Shown here: positions 16,350 through 25,454 of the stretch, one piece after another
Numbering within the stretch: position 1 is the stretch's first letter
Layout: the number at the start of each line of letters is the position of its first letter
From: Candidatus Mediterraneibacter excrementavium
Lineage (GTDB): Bacteria; Bacillota; Clostridia; Lachnospirales; Lachnospiraceae
NCBI GenBank assembly: GCA_019120275.1
Contig: DWVL01000094.1
Coordinates: 1-32,995 of the forward strand
DNA: 32,995 bases
Direction of reading: 5' to 3'
Made by a program: the position numbers and the translations under genes
The notes under the pieces: model-generated
Told to the model about the DNA's origin: nothing
The model's database searches: none
The model's input: only the letters and a program-made list of their open reading frames with translations

Positions 16350-16378
16350 TACATCCAGGTGTCTATTTCATTTATAAT
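16350..16378 (+). promoter_or_regulatory. Activator-dependent-looking promoter of the beta-galactosidase genes
   Basis: TATAAT at 16373-16378 has only TACATC at the -35 position 17 bp upstream. A perfect -10 without a -35 fits an AraC-activated promoter. The RNA start would be about 40 bases before the coding start. Confidence 0.5.
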
Positions 16379-16425
16379 AACCGCAGTAAGAGAAAACGCG
16401 AGTGCAGAAGGAGGATATACATTAC

Positions 16426-19400
16426 ATGAAAGCATTTGATTACAGGATGGTGAAAGACCCGCAGTATTTCAGAGACGGAAACCGCATAAGCGCATGTTCC
16501 GATCATTTATATTTTGCTTCGGAGGCGGATATGCAGGAAGGCCGTTCAGCATTCGCGGAGTGTCTGAACGGACTCTGGAAATTTCATTATGCGAAAAATT
16601 ACGACTCTGCTGTCAGAGGGTTTGAAAAACCGGATTACAGCTGTGAAGGCTGGGACGACATCCGCGTGCCGGCCCATATACAGATGGAGGGCTACGATGC
16701 GCCCCAGTATGCAAATACGCAGTATCCGTGGGAAGGACGCGAGGATATCCGCCCAGGCGAGATCCCGGAATATTTCAATCCGGTGGCAAGCTATGTGAAA
16801 TATTTCACCGTGCCGGAGCGTATGAAGGGAAAACGTCTGTTTATTTCGTTCGAGGGGGCAGAGAGCGCCCTTGCCCTGTGGCTGAACGGGACATTTGTCG
16901 GATACAGCGGCGACAGTTTTACACCTTCCCAGTTTGAACTGACGGCTTATGTCAAAGACGGGCTGAATAAACTTGCTGTCCAGGTGTTCAAGTGGACGGC
17001 CGGAAGCTGGTGCGAGGATCAGGATTTCTTCCGCTTTTCCGGAATATACAGGGATGTTTATCTTTTTACGGTTCCGGATGTCCATATCAGGGATATGCAG
17101 ATCCGTGCGCTGCCGGACGAGACGCTGACACAGGCTGCGCTGGAGATCCGTACAGAGACATGGGGAGAAGGGAAAGCGAAATTTGTCCTCTCTCTTAACG
17201 GAAAAGTCTGCCTGGAAGAAGAAAAAGTACTTGACGTAGAGAATATATACGCATGGCAGATTGACAGGCCTGAGTTGTGGAGTGCGGAAAAGCCGGTACT
17301 GTATGATCTGATGATAACCGTATACAAAAAGGACGGAACGGTCAGCGAGGTTATTCCGCAGAAGATCGGATTCCGGCGTTTTGAGATGAAAGACCATCTC
17401 ATGACCCTGAACGGGAAACGGATCGTCTTCAAGGGCGCGAACAGACATGAGTTCAGTTCGGTGTCAGGAAGAAAAGTATCTGAGGCGGAGCTGCGCAAAG
17501 ATCTTACCGTAATGAAACAGAATAATATCAATGCGATCCGCACCAGCCACTATCCGAATTCATCCCTTGTATACCGGCTCTGTGACGAGTACGGTCTGTA
17601 CGTGATCGACGAGACAAACCTGGAGAGCCACGGAACATGGGACACGGCAGAAGCTACCGGGGATTATGATTACATCGTGCCCAATGACAGACCGGAGTGG
17701 CTTGAGATGCTTCTCGACCGGGCGAATTCCATGTACCAGCGGGATAAGAACCATCCCTGCATACTGATCTGGTCCTGCGGAAATGAATCCTACGGCGGAA
17801 AAGATATCTACGAGATGTCGCAGTTCTTCCGTAAAGTGGATCCGACCAGGCTTGTACATTATGAAGGAGTGTTCCGTGACCGCAGATATAATGATTCCAG
17901 CGATATGGAGAGCCAGATGTATCCGTCCGCGGAAGCGATCAGGGCATTCCTTGAGAAAGACAGGAGCAAGCCGTATATCTGCTGCGAATATACTCATGCA
18001 ATGGGAAATTCCTGCGGCGCGATGCACAAATATACCGATCTGACGGATACAGAGCCTCTGTATCAGGGAGGTTTTATCTGGGATTACATTGACCAGACTC
18101 TGTATAAGAAAGACAGATACGGGAAGGAATTCCAGGCTTACGGCGGAGATTTCGGAGAACGTCCGACTGATTACAGCTTCAGCGCCAACGGGATCGTGTA
18201 TGGCGGCGACCGCGATCCGTCGCCGAAGATGCAGGAAGTGAAGTTCAATTATCAGAATATCACGGCGGAAGTGACGGCGGACAGTGTCAGGGTGATCAAC
18301 AAGAATCTGTTTGTGAATACAGATGCATTTAACTGTGTTGCAACGTTGGAGAAAAACGGAATAAAAATCAGAGAAGCCGCTCTTGAGACTCATACGGAGC
18401 CGCTTCATGAAGATACGTATGCGCTGCCTTTCGGTGCAATGGACGCGCCGGGCGAGTATGCGGTTACTGTTTCCTTCCGTCTGAAGGAAGATACCATCTG
18501 GGCGTCTGCCGGACATGAGGTGGCATTTGGCCAGTATGTATATGAGATTAAAGAGGAAAAGATCCCGTCTTCCGCACCGTTGAAGGTCATCAGCAGCAAA
18601 CACAATATCGGCGTAAGAGGAGCGCATTTTGAGGTTATGTTCTCTGTATTGAACGGCGGACTCGTATCTTACCGCTACGGCGGCAGGGAGATGATCAGAG
18701 AGATCCCGAAGCCGAATTTCTGGCGCGCGCCCGTAGATAATGACTGCGGAAGCCAGATGCAGCAGCGCTATGCGCAGTGGAAGATCGCGTCCATGTATGC
18801 GGATCACCACGAATATCGCAGGGGAATGTACGGTGGACTTCTTGAGCCGGCGGTGGAAATGGGAGAGCATTCTGTAAAAGTGACCTACACGTATCTGATG
18901 CCGACGACGCCGTCCAGCGAGTGCACGCTTTCCTATGAAGTGTTCGGAGACGGAACCGTCAGGACGACGCTTGCCTGCGATCCGGTCAGAGAACTGGGCG
19001 ATATGCCTGAGTTTGGCGTGATGTTTAAGTTTGATGCAGATTACGATCATGTGAAGTGGTACGGCCTCGGACCGGAAGAAACTTATGCGGACCGGATGAG
19101 AGGCGCGAAACTGGGCATCTATCAGAACCTTGTGAAAGAGAATATGGCGAAGTATATTGTTCCTCAGGAATGTGGAGCGAAGCAGCAGGTGCGCTGGGCG
19201 TCCGTGACAGACAGAAGCGGGTACGGCATGTTCTTTGAGATGGACGAAAAGAGCGGACCGATGATGTTCTCCGCGCTTCCGTGGACGCCGCACGAGATGG
19301 AAAATGCAAAGCATCCGTATGAACTTCCGGAAGTACACTACACCGTTGTGCGTGCGGCGCTTGGTCAGATGGGCGTCGGAGGCGACGACAGCTGGGGAGC

Positions 19401-19476
19401 TTACACACATCCGGAGTATCTGCTGAATGCAGATGAAAAGATGGAGTTCAGTTTTGCTTTCCGCGGGATCTGCTGA
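16426..19476 (+). CDS. lacZ: Beta-galactosidase, GH2 (LacZ type)
   Basis: The 1016-residue enzyme hydrolyses terminal beta-galactosides such as lactose. Its length and domains match E. coli LacZ: an N-terminal sugar-binding jelly roll (about 30-215; WKFHYAK, VPAHIQMEGYDAPQYANTQY), an immunoglobulin-like domain, a TIM barrel with acid/base Glu454 in WSCGNESYGG and nucleophile Glu521 in ICCEYTHAMGNS, and a C-terminal Bgal_small_N domain (WRAPVDNDCG, WYGLGPEETYADR). No signal peptide is present, so it is cytoplasmic and acts on imported substrate. The start is the ATG at 16426 behind AAGGAGG; an in-frame GTG at 16402 precedes that site. It is followed at 33 bases by a GH42 enzyme. Confidence 0.96.
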   Translation: MKAFDYRMVKDPQYFRDGNRISACSDHLYFASEADMQEGRSAFAECLNGLWKFHYAKNYDSAVRGFEKPDYSCEGWDDIRVPAHIQMEGYDAPQYANTQYPWEGREDIRPGEIPEYFNPVASYVKYFTVPERMKGKRLFISFEGAESALALWLNGTFVGYSGDSFTPSQFELTAYVKDGLNKLAVQVFKWTAGSWCEDQDFFRFSGIYRDVYLFTVPDVHIRDMQIRALPDETLTQAALEIRTETWGEGKAKFVLSLNGKVCLEEEKVLDVENIYAWQIDRPELWSAEKPVLYDLMITVYKKDGTVSEVIPQKIGFRRFEMKDHLMTLNGKRIVFKGANRHEFSSVSGRKVSEAELRKDLTVMKQNNINAIRTSHYPNSSLVYRLCDEYGLYVIDETNLESHGTWDTAEATGDYDYIVPNDRPEWLEMLLDRANSMYQRDKNHPCILIWSCGNESYGGKDIYEMSQFFRKVDPTRLVHYEGVFRDRRYNDSSDMESQMYPSAEAIRAFLEKDRSKPYICCEYTHAMGNSCGAMHKYTDLTDTEPLYQGGFIWDYIDQTLYKKDRYGKEFQAYGGDFGERPTDYSFSANGIVYGGDRDPSPKMQEVKFNYQNITAEVTADSVRVINKNLFVNTDAFNCVATLEKNGIKIREAALETHTEPLHEDTYALPFGAMDAPGEYAVTVSFRLKEDTIWASAGHEVAFGQYVYEIKEEKIPSSAPLKVISSKHNIGVRGAHFEVMFSVLNGGLVSYRYGGREMIREIPKPNFWRAPVDNDCGSQMQQRYAQWKIASMYADHHEYRRGMYGGLLEPAVEMGEHSVKVTYTYLMPTTPSSECTLSYEVFGDGTVRTTLACDPVRELGDMPEFGVMFKFDADYDHVKWYGLGPEETYADRMRGAKLGIYQNLVKENMAKYIVPQECGAKQQVRWASVTDRSGYGMFFEMDEKSGPMMFSALPWTPHEMENAKHPYELPEVHYTVVRAALGQMGVGGDDSWGAYTHPEYLLNADEKMEFSFAFRGIC

Positions 19477-19509
19477 GAATAGAAGAATAAGACGACAGGA
19501 GAGAGAAAT

Positions 19510-21534
19510 ATGTTAGGCGGACATTTACTTCATGGAGGAGATTATAATCCGGATCAGTGGCTGGCATATCCGGAAGTGTTTGAGGAAGACGTGCAGCTCA
19601 TGAAAGAGGCGAGTGTGAACTGCGTCACACTTGGTATTTTTGCATGGGCTTCGCTGGAGCCGGAGGAAGGGCGGTATGAACTGGATTGGCTGGATCATAT
19701 CATTTCCAGACTGGAGGAGGAAGGAATCAGTGTGATCCTGGCAACACCCTCTGGTGCAATGCCGCACTGGTTGACACAGAAATATCCGGAAGTGATGCAG
19801 GTGCAGGCTGACGGCCACCGGAATCTGCCGGGCAAGCGTCATAATTTCTGCTACACATCTCCTGTGATGCGGGAGAAGATCACAGCCATCGACCGGAAAC
19901 TCTCGGAACGGTTCGGCCGAAGGAAGAACGTGATCCTGTGGCATATTTCTAATGAGCTGGGCGGGAATTTCGGCGACTCCACATGTCACTGCGAACTGTG
20001 CCAGCAGGCGTTCCGCGAATGGCTGAAGCGAAAATACGGGACGCTGGATGAACTGAACAATGCCTGGTGGAACCACTTCTGGAGCCATACATACACAGAC
20101 TGGGATCAGATCCACAGCCCGGGACCGTACGGGGAGACGACCAGCACGGCCCTTATGCTGGACTGGAAGCGGTTTTCGACCGATCAGATCAGTGATTTCT
20201 GCGAGACAGAGATCCGGGTGGTAAAAGAGATGTCTGATCTGCCGGCTACCACGAATTTCATGTATTTCTTTAAAGGCCATGATTATAACCGGATGCAGAA
20301 AGGTCTTGACATTATATCATGGGATAATTATCCGCACTGGCATAAGCAGAAAGATGAAGTCCCGACAGCGGTAAAGGCGGCGGCAAATCACAGTATGATG
20401 CGCTCGTTCAAGAAAAAGCCGTTCCTGCTCATGGAGAGCGCGCCTTCAGGCATCAGCTGGCGCACGGGCAACCCCCTGAAACGTCCGGGCATGCATATGC
20501 TGTCCAGCATGCAGGCGGTGGCCCACGGTTCGGATTCCGCTCTGTATTTCCAGTGGAGAAAAGGCCGGGGCGGATTCGAGAAATTCCACGGCGCTGTCCT
20601 GGATCATAAAAACGGCGGCAATACCCGCACCTTCCGCGAAGTATCGGAGGTGGGAAAACGGTTTGAGAACCTGGGCGCCCTGATCGACGGCACCGTGAAC
20701 CGGCCGAAGGCGGCCATTGTATTTGACTGGGAAAACTGGTGGGCGGTCGAGGATACCCAGGGACCGCGCCTGGACCTGGATTATAAAGCCTGGATCGTCT
20801 CGCATTACAGAACGTTCTGGGAAGCGGGGATCGAAGCGGATTTCGTAAGCATGGATGCTGATCTGGAAGGATATGCGCTGGTGACAGCGCCGCTCAATTA
20901 TATGTACAGGGAAGGCTGGGCGGACAAAGTGAGAAAATTCGTTTCCGATGGCGGATGCTTTGTGACGACCTGCTTCAGCGGCGAAGTCAACGATACGGAT
21001 CTGTGCTTTACCGGACATCATCCGCTGGAAGATGTGCTGGGGATCGTGCCGGAGGAGATTGATGCGCCTTCAGAGGAGTTTGAAAACTGTTTCCGTTACG
21101 GCGGCGCGGAGTATCCGGCGAAAGATCTGTGCGGCATCGTCCATCCGAAGGAAACGGCAGAGGTCCTGGCGGTATACGGGAAAGATTTCTATGCCGGCTG
21201 TCCGGTCATTACGTGCAATCTGTACGGAAAAGGCAAAGCATGGTACCTGGCTGCGGAATCGGACCTTGCATTCCTGCGGGCATTCTATAAAGACGTATTT
21301 GCGGAAGCCGGCCTTCATAACGTGCTGGGCGTGGAACTGCCTTACGGCGTGACGGTGACAGAGCGCAGCAGTGCGGCCGGGGAAGAGGCGAAGCGGATCG
21401 TATTTGTCATGAACTTTAATAACGAACCGGTCACGGTGGAAAGCATTGGAAGATGGACGGACGCCGAGAGAGGGGAGGCCTGCGAGGGCAGTCTTGGGCT
21501 GGAAGCATTCCAGTGCAGGGTGCTGACGCGATAA
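19510..21534 (+). CDS. Beta-galactosidase, GH42
   Basis: The 674-residue protein is a GH42 beta-galactosidase. It has GGDYNPDQW at the N-terminus, acid/base Glu149 in HISNELGG, nucleophile Glu309 in LLMESAPSGISWR, and the four-cysteine zinc cluster of many GH42 enzymes (Cys114, Cys159, Cys161, Cys164). A trimerisation domain follows (about 395-600; PKAAIVFDWENWWAVE, GGCFVTTCFSGEVND) and then a small C-terminal beta domain. No signal peptide: cytoplasmic. AGGAGA precedes the ATG, and the gene is in one transcript with the GH2 enzyme. GH42 enzymes often prefer short galacto-oligosaccharides over lactose, so the pair may divide substrates; that split is inference. Confidence 0.95.
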   Translation: MLGGHLLHGGDYNPDQWLAYPEVFEEDVQLMKEASVNCVTLGIFAWASLEPEEGRYELDWLDHIISRLEEEGISVILATPSGAMPHWLTQKYPEVMQVQADGHRNLPGKRHNFCYTSPVMREKITAIDRKLSERFGRRKNVILWHISNELGGNFGDSTCHCELCQQAFREWLKRKYGTLDELNNAWWNHFWSHTYTDWDQIHSPGPYGETTSTALMLDWKRFSTDQISDFCETEIRVVKEMSDLPATTNFMYFFKGHDYNRMQKGLDIISWDNYPHWHKQKDEVPTAVKAAANHSMMRSFKKKPFLLMESAPSGISWRTGNPLKRPGMHMLSSMQAVAHGSDSALYFQWRKGRGGFEKFHGAVLDHKNGGNTRTFREVSEVGKRFENLGALIDGTVNRPKAAIVFDWENWWAVEDTQGPRLDLDYKAWIVSHYRTFWEAGIEADFVSMDADLEGYALVTAPLNYMYREGWADKVRKFVSDGGCFVTTCFSGEVNDTDLCFTGHHPLEDVLGIVPEEIDAPSEEFENCFRYGGAEYPAKDLCGIVHPKETAEVLAVYGKDFYAGCPVITCNLYGKGKAWYLAAESDLAFLRAFYKDVFAEAGLHNVLGVELPYGVTVTERSSAAGEEAKRIVFVMNFNNEPVTVESIGRWTDAERGEACEGSLGLEAFQCRVLTR

Positions 21535-21545
21535 AAAATACAGAA

Positions 21546-21590
21546 AAAACGGCAGATGCCCTAACAGGCTGTCCGCCGTTTTTTTATTTT
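21546..21590 (+). terminator. Terminator of the beta-galactosidase operon
   Basis: AAAACGGC and GCCGTTTT form the outer stem with an imperfect inner stem (GCC/GGC), followed by a run of T. Confidence 0.8.
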
Positions 21591-21715
21591 GGGGAAGAGT
21601 ATTCTGTGGGCGCCATTCCGTTTTAGAATAATGTGAAAATCAGATAGGATATGTGCAGTTCAATGTTTGAATTGACATTATCTGGTTCTAAAAAATGTTA
21701 AAAAATACATTAATC

Positions 21716-21744
21716 TTGACATAACGGAAGCTATATTTTAAAAT
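21716..21744 (+). promoter_or_regulatory. Promoter of the ATPase/SbcCD gene block
   Basis: TTGACA (21716-21721), 17 bp, TAAAAT (21739-21744). The predicted RNA start near 21751 coincides with the AGGAGGT ribosome binding site, so the leader is extremely short. A small TTCAA-TGT-TTGAA palindrome (21659-21671) lies upstream. Confidence 0.65.
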
Positions 21745-21766
21745 AAACGCAGGAGGTGCATGGCAT

Positions 21767-23071
21767 ATGAAGAGAAAGATCATGGATAATCTGAAAAGAT
21801 GGCGATCTGCGGCTAAGGAACGGATGCCGCTGCTCCTCTATGGTGCGCGCCAGGTTGGAAAAACATATGTTATGCAGGAACTCGGTGCGAATGAGTTCGG
21901 GAATACGGTCTATGTTAATTTTGAAGCGGATAAAATGATCGGAAGTTTTTTTGAATCTGATATTCATCCGGATGCGGTGATCGGGGTTCTGGAGAAATAT
22001 TTTCATACGAGGGTTATACCGGATGAGACGCTGATCATTTTTGATGAGATCCAGATGTGTGAGCGGGCGCTGACATCACTCAAGTATTTTTCAGAGGAAG
22101 CGCCGGAATACCATGTGATCGCGGCCGGAAGCCTTCTCGGGGTGGCTGTGAACCGGGAAAAGTCTTCATTTCCGGTTGGAAAAGTGCAGATGCTGACGAT
22201 GTATCCGATGGATTTCGAAGAGTATCTGTGGGCCAGGGGAAAAGATCTTCTTGCAGAAAAGATCCGGGAGCATTATATAAAGGAACAGGCGCTTCCGGAG
22301 GAACTGCATCAGGAGGCTCTGGGAGAATATTATAATTATTGCATCATTGGCGGTATGCCGGCGGCAGTCCGGGCGGAAACTACAGAGCAGACGACCTTGT
22401 CGCAGACAGAGATCCGTCAGATGCTTCTTGATTCCTATATTGCAGATATGACAAAATATGCGGCTCCGGGAGAATCGGTAAAAATCTTTGCCGCTTATGA
22501 CTCCCTGCCGTCTCAGCTGGCAAGGGATTCGAAGAAATTTCAGTATAAACTGATTAAAAGCGGGGCCAGGGCCTCTCAGTACGGAGATTCCATTGACTGG
22601 CTGATACGGGCGGGCATTGTGAATAAATGTACAAAATGTACTCAGGGGTTTATGCCGCCTTCGGCGTTTCAGGATCTGTCTTCTTTTAAATTGTATTATA
22701 GTGATACGGGACTTATGTCGGCGCGAACAAACATGAATCTGGAGCGGTTCATGAGCAGCGAATCAGAACACTTCAGGGGAATTTTTGCGGAAAATTATGT
22801 GGCGTGCGCCCTGAAAGCAAACGGATGTGAATTAATGTACTGGGAGTCAGACGGAAAAGCCGAAGTGGATTTTCTGATCATACAGGACGACCATGTAATT
22901 CCGGTGGAATGTAAAGCCGGCGATCATGTCAGGGCAAAAAGTCTGATGATCTATAAAGAAAAGTATCATCCCGCATACTGTATCCGGATCTCGACAAGGA
23001 ATTTCGGAACGGCAGCAGGAATAAAATCAGTTCCGCTTTATGCGGTATTCTGCATATCAGCAGAAATATAA
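21767..23071 (+). CDS. AAA ATPase with DUF4143 domain
   Basis: The 434-residue protein belongs to the AAA_14-DUF4143 family. Walker A is GARQVGKT (26-33), Walker B is LIIFDEIQ (Asp93, Glu94), and the sensor region reads AAGSLLGVAV; the mid-part holds FEEYLWARG and YCIIGGMPAAV, hallmarks of the family. The C-terminal DUF4143 domain contains a PD-(D/E)XK-like set, EVDFLI (Asp368) and VECKAG (Glu381, Lys383), in the Mrr/archaeal Holliday-resolvase-like fold. Function is not established for the family; many occur as solitary, often mobile or toxin-like accessory genes. AGGAGGT precedes the ATG. GC is visibly lower than in the next genes, so it may have a different origin, although it is the first gene after the consensus promoter. 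Confidence 0.9.
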   Translation: MKRKIMDNLKRWRSAAKERMPLLLYGARQVGKTYVMQELGANEFGNTVYVNFEADKMIGSFFESDIHPDAVIGVLEKYFHTRVIPDETLIIFDEIQMCERALTSLKYFSEEAPEYHVIAAGSLLGVAVNREKSSFPVGKVQMLTMYPMDFEEYLWARGKDLLAEKIREHYIKEQALPEELHQEALGEYYNYCIIGGMPAAVRAETTEQTTLSQTEIRQMLLDSYIADMTKYAAPGESVKIFAAYDSLPSQLARDSKKFQYKLIKSGARASQYGDSIDWLIRAGIVNKCTKCTQGFMPPSAFQDLSSFKLYYSDTGLMSARTNMNLERFMSSESEHFRGIFAENYVACALKANGCELMYWESDGKAEVDFLIIQDDHVIPVECKAGDHVRAKSLMIYKEKYHPAYCIRISTRNFGTAAGIKSVPLYAVFCISAEI

Positions 23072-23088
23072 ACGGAGGTGAGCGGATC

Positions 23089-24792
23089 ATGCAGTCATCA
23101 GCAGAACTTAAAACTTTATTAAACAGGATCGACCACCGCGGTTATCCTGCCTACAAAGATACGAAAGGAACCTATCAGTTCCCGGGTTATATTTTATCCA
23201 TTGACCATGTGCAGGGGGATCCCTTTGCGTCGCCGTCGAAGGTGAGCGTCCGGGTGGGCGGCCGTACGGCCGGATTCCCGAAGGAGCTGTACAGGGAGGA
23301 TCACCAGCGCATCGCCCTGCAGGATGAACTGACAAGGCAGTTCGGCAGACGGGCGGAGCAGTTTGCATTTAAGGCGAAAGGATCCGGGAAGAGCGGACTT
23401 ATCTCGGTGAGCCGCTGCGGGCAGGAAGTGCTGGAGCGGACGGCCTGCCGGATCGATCCAAAGAGCGGGGGTGTGGTGCTCCGCATGGAGATCGGATTCC
23501 CGGCCAACGGGCGGACCATCAACGCGCGGGAGCTGGAGAAGATCCTCTTTGACTTTGTGCCGGAATGCGTGAAGCACGCGTTGTTCTATAAAAATATGGA
23601 CGCGAAGCGGCTGCGCGCCATCGTTGACCTTGCGGAAGATCAGCATTACATCCGGGAAATGCTGCCGAAGCTCGGCCTGTGTGCGTTCGTGGCGGACGGG
23701 AGCATCCTTCCCCGGGAGTCGGGCATTTCCGCACGCCCCATGAAAGGCGGCGTGGCGTTCCGGTCGCCCGATGAACTGAAAGTCGAGCTGGACCTGCCCC
23801 ACCGGGGAAAGATCACCGGCATGGGCATCCGCATGGGGATCACCCTGATCGTGGGCGGCGGATACCACGGGAAATCCACCCTTCTTAAAGCGCTGGAGCT
23901 GGGCGTGTACGACCATATCGCCGGGGACGGCCGGGAGTATGTGATCACGGATGATACAGCCATGAAGATCCGGGCCGAGGACGGGCGCAGCATTCAGAAG
24001 ACCGACATATCCATGTTCATCAATGATCTGCCGAACGGAAAAGATACGGTGAAATTCTGTACGGAAGACGCCAGCGGCAGCACGTCCCAGGCGGCCAATG
24101 TGGTGGAGAGCATCGAGGCCGGGGCGTCCCTCCTGCTGATCGATGAGGATACGAGTGCCACCAACTTTATGATCCGGGATGAACTCATGCAGCGGGTGAT
24201 CCACCGGGATATGGAGCCGATCACGCCGTTCATCGACCGGATCCGGGAACTGTATGAGAATTATGGTACTTCCACGGTGATCGTGGCCGGCAGTTCGGGG
24301 TCTTATTTCCATATCGCGGATACGATCATCCAGATGGACCGGTATGTGCCGAAGGACATTACGGCTTACGCGAAAAAAGAGGCGGAGAACTTCCCCATGA
24401 TCAGCGCGCCGGAGGAGCCGGCGGCGAAGCCGGATCTCGGACGCTGCCCGCGGCCGGACAAGGCGTTCAGGGGCAATGACCGGATCAAAATGAAGACGCT
24501 TGGAAAAGAAGGCGTGATGATCAACCGGGACACCATCGATCTGCGGTATGTGGAGCAGATCACGGACAGCGAGCAGGTGACGGCGCTCGGGTACTGCGTG
24601 CGGTACGCGCAGAAGCATCTGCTGGACGGAAGAAAGGACCTGCGGCAGATCGTGGCGGAACTGGAGCAGACGATTGAAAAAGGAACCCTTGCGGCGCTCT
24701 GCGAGAGCACTTCAAGTATTTCCTGTATGGCAAGGCCGAGGAGACAGGAGATTTTTGCCTGCTTTAACCGCTGCAGGAACCTGAAGATATAG
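23089..24792 (+). CDS. P-loop ATPase of the COG3044 / ABC_ATPase (PF09818) family
   Basis: The 567-residue protein has an N-terminal domain with the family start (LKTLLNRIDHRGYPAYKDTK) and a C-terminal ABC-like ATPase: Walker A GGGYHGKST (256-264), signature-like DASGSTSQAA (327-336), Walker B LLLIDEDTSATNFMIRD (Asp352, Glu353). It has no membrane segments, so it is soluble and not a transporter. The family is widespread and poorly understood; the trypanosome member MRB1590 binds RNA in mitochondrial editing complexes, and the ring-like N-domain is thought to bind nucleic acid. Here it lies 17 bases after the DUF4143 gene and is followed by a tRNA-editing protein and SbcCD, which suggests an RNA- or DNA-linked role. 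Confidence 0.88.
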   Translation: MQSSAELKTLLNRIDHRGYPAYKDTKGTYQFPGYILSIDHVQGDPFASPSKVSVRVGGRTAGFPKELYREDHQRIALQDELTRQFGRRAEQFAFKAKGSGKSGLISVSRCGQEVLERTACRIDPKSGGVVLRMEIGFPANGRTINARELEKILFDFVPECVKHALFYKNMDAKRLRAIVDLAEDQHYIREMLPKLGLCAFVADGSILPRESGISARPMKGGVAFRSPDELKVELDLPHRGKITGMGIRMGITLIVGGGYHGKSTLLKALELGVYDHIAGDGREYVITDDTAMKIRAEDGRSIQKTDISMFINDLPNGKDTVKFCTEDASGSTSQAANVVESIEAGASLLLIDEDTSATNFMIRDELMQRVIHRDMEPITPFIDRIRELYENYGTSTVIVAGSSGSYFHIADTIIQMDRYVPKDITAYAKKEAENFPMISAPEEPAAKPDLGRCPRPDKAFRGNDRIKMKTLGKEGVMINRDTIDLRYVEQITDSEQVTALGYCVRYAQKHLLDGRKDLRQIVAELEQTIEKGTLAALCESTSSISCMARPRRQEIFACFNRCRNLKI

Positions 24793-24876
24793 TGCGGCAT
24801 GGGGCGCAGATGCGTTTTGAGAGAAAAGAGAACGCAGAAAAAAAGAGACGGGGAAAAAGAGACAGGAGAGAAAGAA

Positions 24877-25428
24877 ATGGAATTATATAACGGAAGACCG
24901 GAACATACGGAAGGCAGACTGGAGAAAGAACTCCGCGTATACGATCTGCTGGATTCCCTGGGTGTGTCCTATCAGAGAGTAGACCACGAGGCGGCCATGA
25001 CCATGGACGCCTGCGAGGAGATCGACCGGACGCTCAGCGAAGGCGTGGAGGAAGGCGTGTCGATCTGCAAGAACCTGCTCCTCTGCAACCGGCAGGAGAC
25101 GGATTTTTATCTGCTGCTCATTCCGGGGGACAAGCCCTTTAAGACAAAATATCTGTCCGCCCAGATCGGTTCCGCAAGGCTGTCCTTTGCCAAAGCGGAA
25201 TATATGGAGGCTTATCTGGATATCACGCCCGGGTCGCTCAGCGTGATGGGGCTGATGAACGACCATGAGGGGCGGGTGCGCCTTCTGATCGACGAAGATG
25301 TGCTGAAGCCGGCGTATTTTGCATGCCATCCGTGCATCAATACGTCAAGCCTCCGGTTCGCCACAAAGGATCTGACGGATAAAGTGATCCCGGCCATGGA
25401 CCACGAACCGACGATTGTGAAACTCTGA
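24877..25428 (+). CDS. ProX/YbaK-family prolyl-tRNA editing protein (Ala-tRNA(Pro) deacylase-like)
   Basis: The 183-residue protein matches the free-standing INS-like editing domains (PrdX/ProXp) that hydrolyse mischarged Ala-tRNA(Pro) in trans. Visible features: YDLLDSLGVSYQRVDHEAAM at the N-terminus, CKNLLLCNRQETDFYLLLIP with the conserved Lys, LSAQIGSARLSFA, then PGSLSVMGLMNDHEGRVRLL and FACHPCINTSSLRFATKDL. The length and ending fit PrdX. The start is the ATG at 24877 with AGGAGAGAAAGAA before it; upstream in-frame starts lie in a purine-rich, coding-poor stretch (24793-24876) with no site. It probably belongs to the transcript that begins at 21716 and stands 26 bases before sbcD. Confidence 0.88.
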   Translation: MELYNGRPEHTEGRLEKELRVYDLLDSLGVSYQRVDHEAAMTMDACEEIDRTLSEGVEEGVSICKNLLLCNRQETDFYLLLIPGDKPFKTKYLSAQIGSARLSFAKAEYMEAYLDITPGSLSVMGLMNDHEGRVRLLIDEDVLKPAYFACHPCINTSSLRFATKDLTDKVIPAMDHEPTIVKL

Positions 25429-25454
25429 CGGGAGAATCGGAAAAGGGGAAAGCC

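Noticed and set aside
17560..19410. Long minus-strand open frame opposite the GH2 beta-galactosidase
   Set aside because: It is antisense to a gene with complete catalytic motifs, has no ribosome binding site, and its translation is His/Arg-rich with no domain; it is a mirror of codon bias.
23194..24618. Long minus-strand open frame opposite the COG3044 ATPase (and a similar one at 27401-28624 opposite sbcC)
   Set aside because: Both are produced by the high GC of the sense genes; their translations are Arg/His/Pro- or Leu/Phe-rich without recognisable domains.
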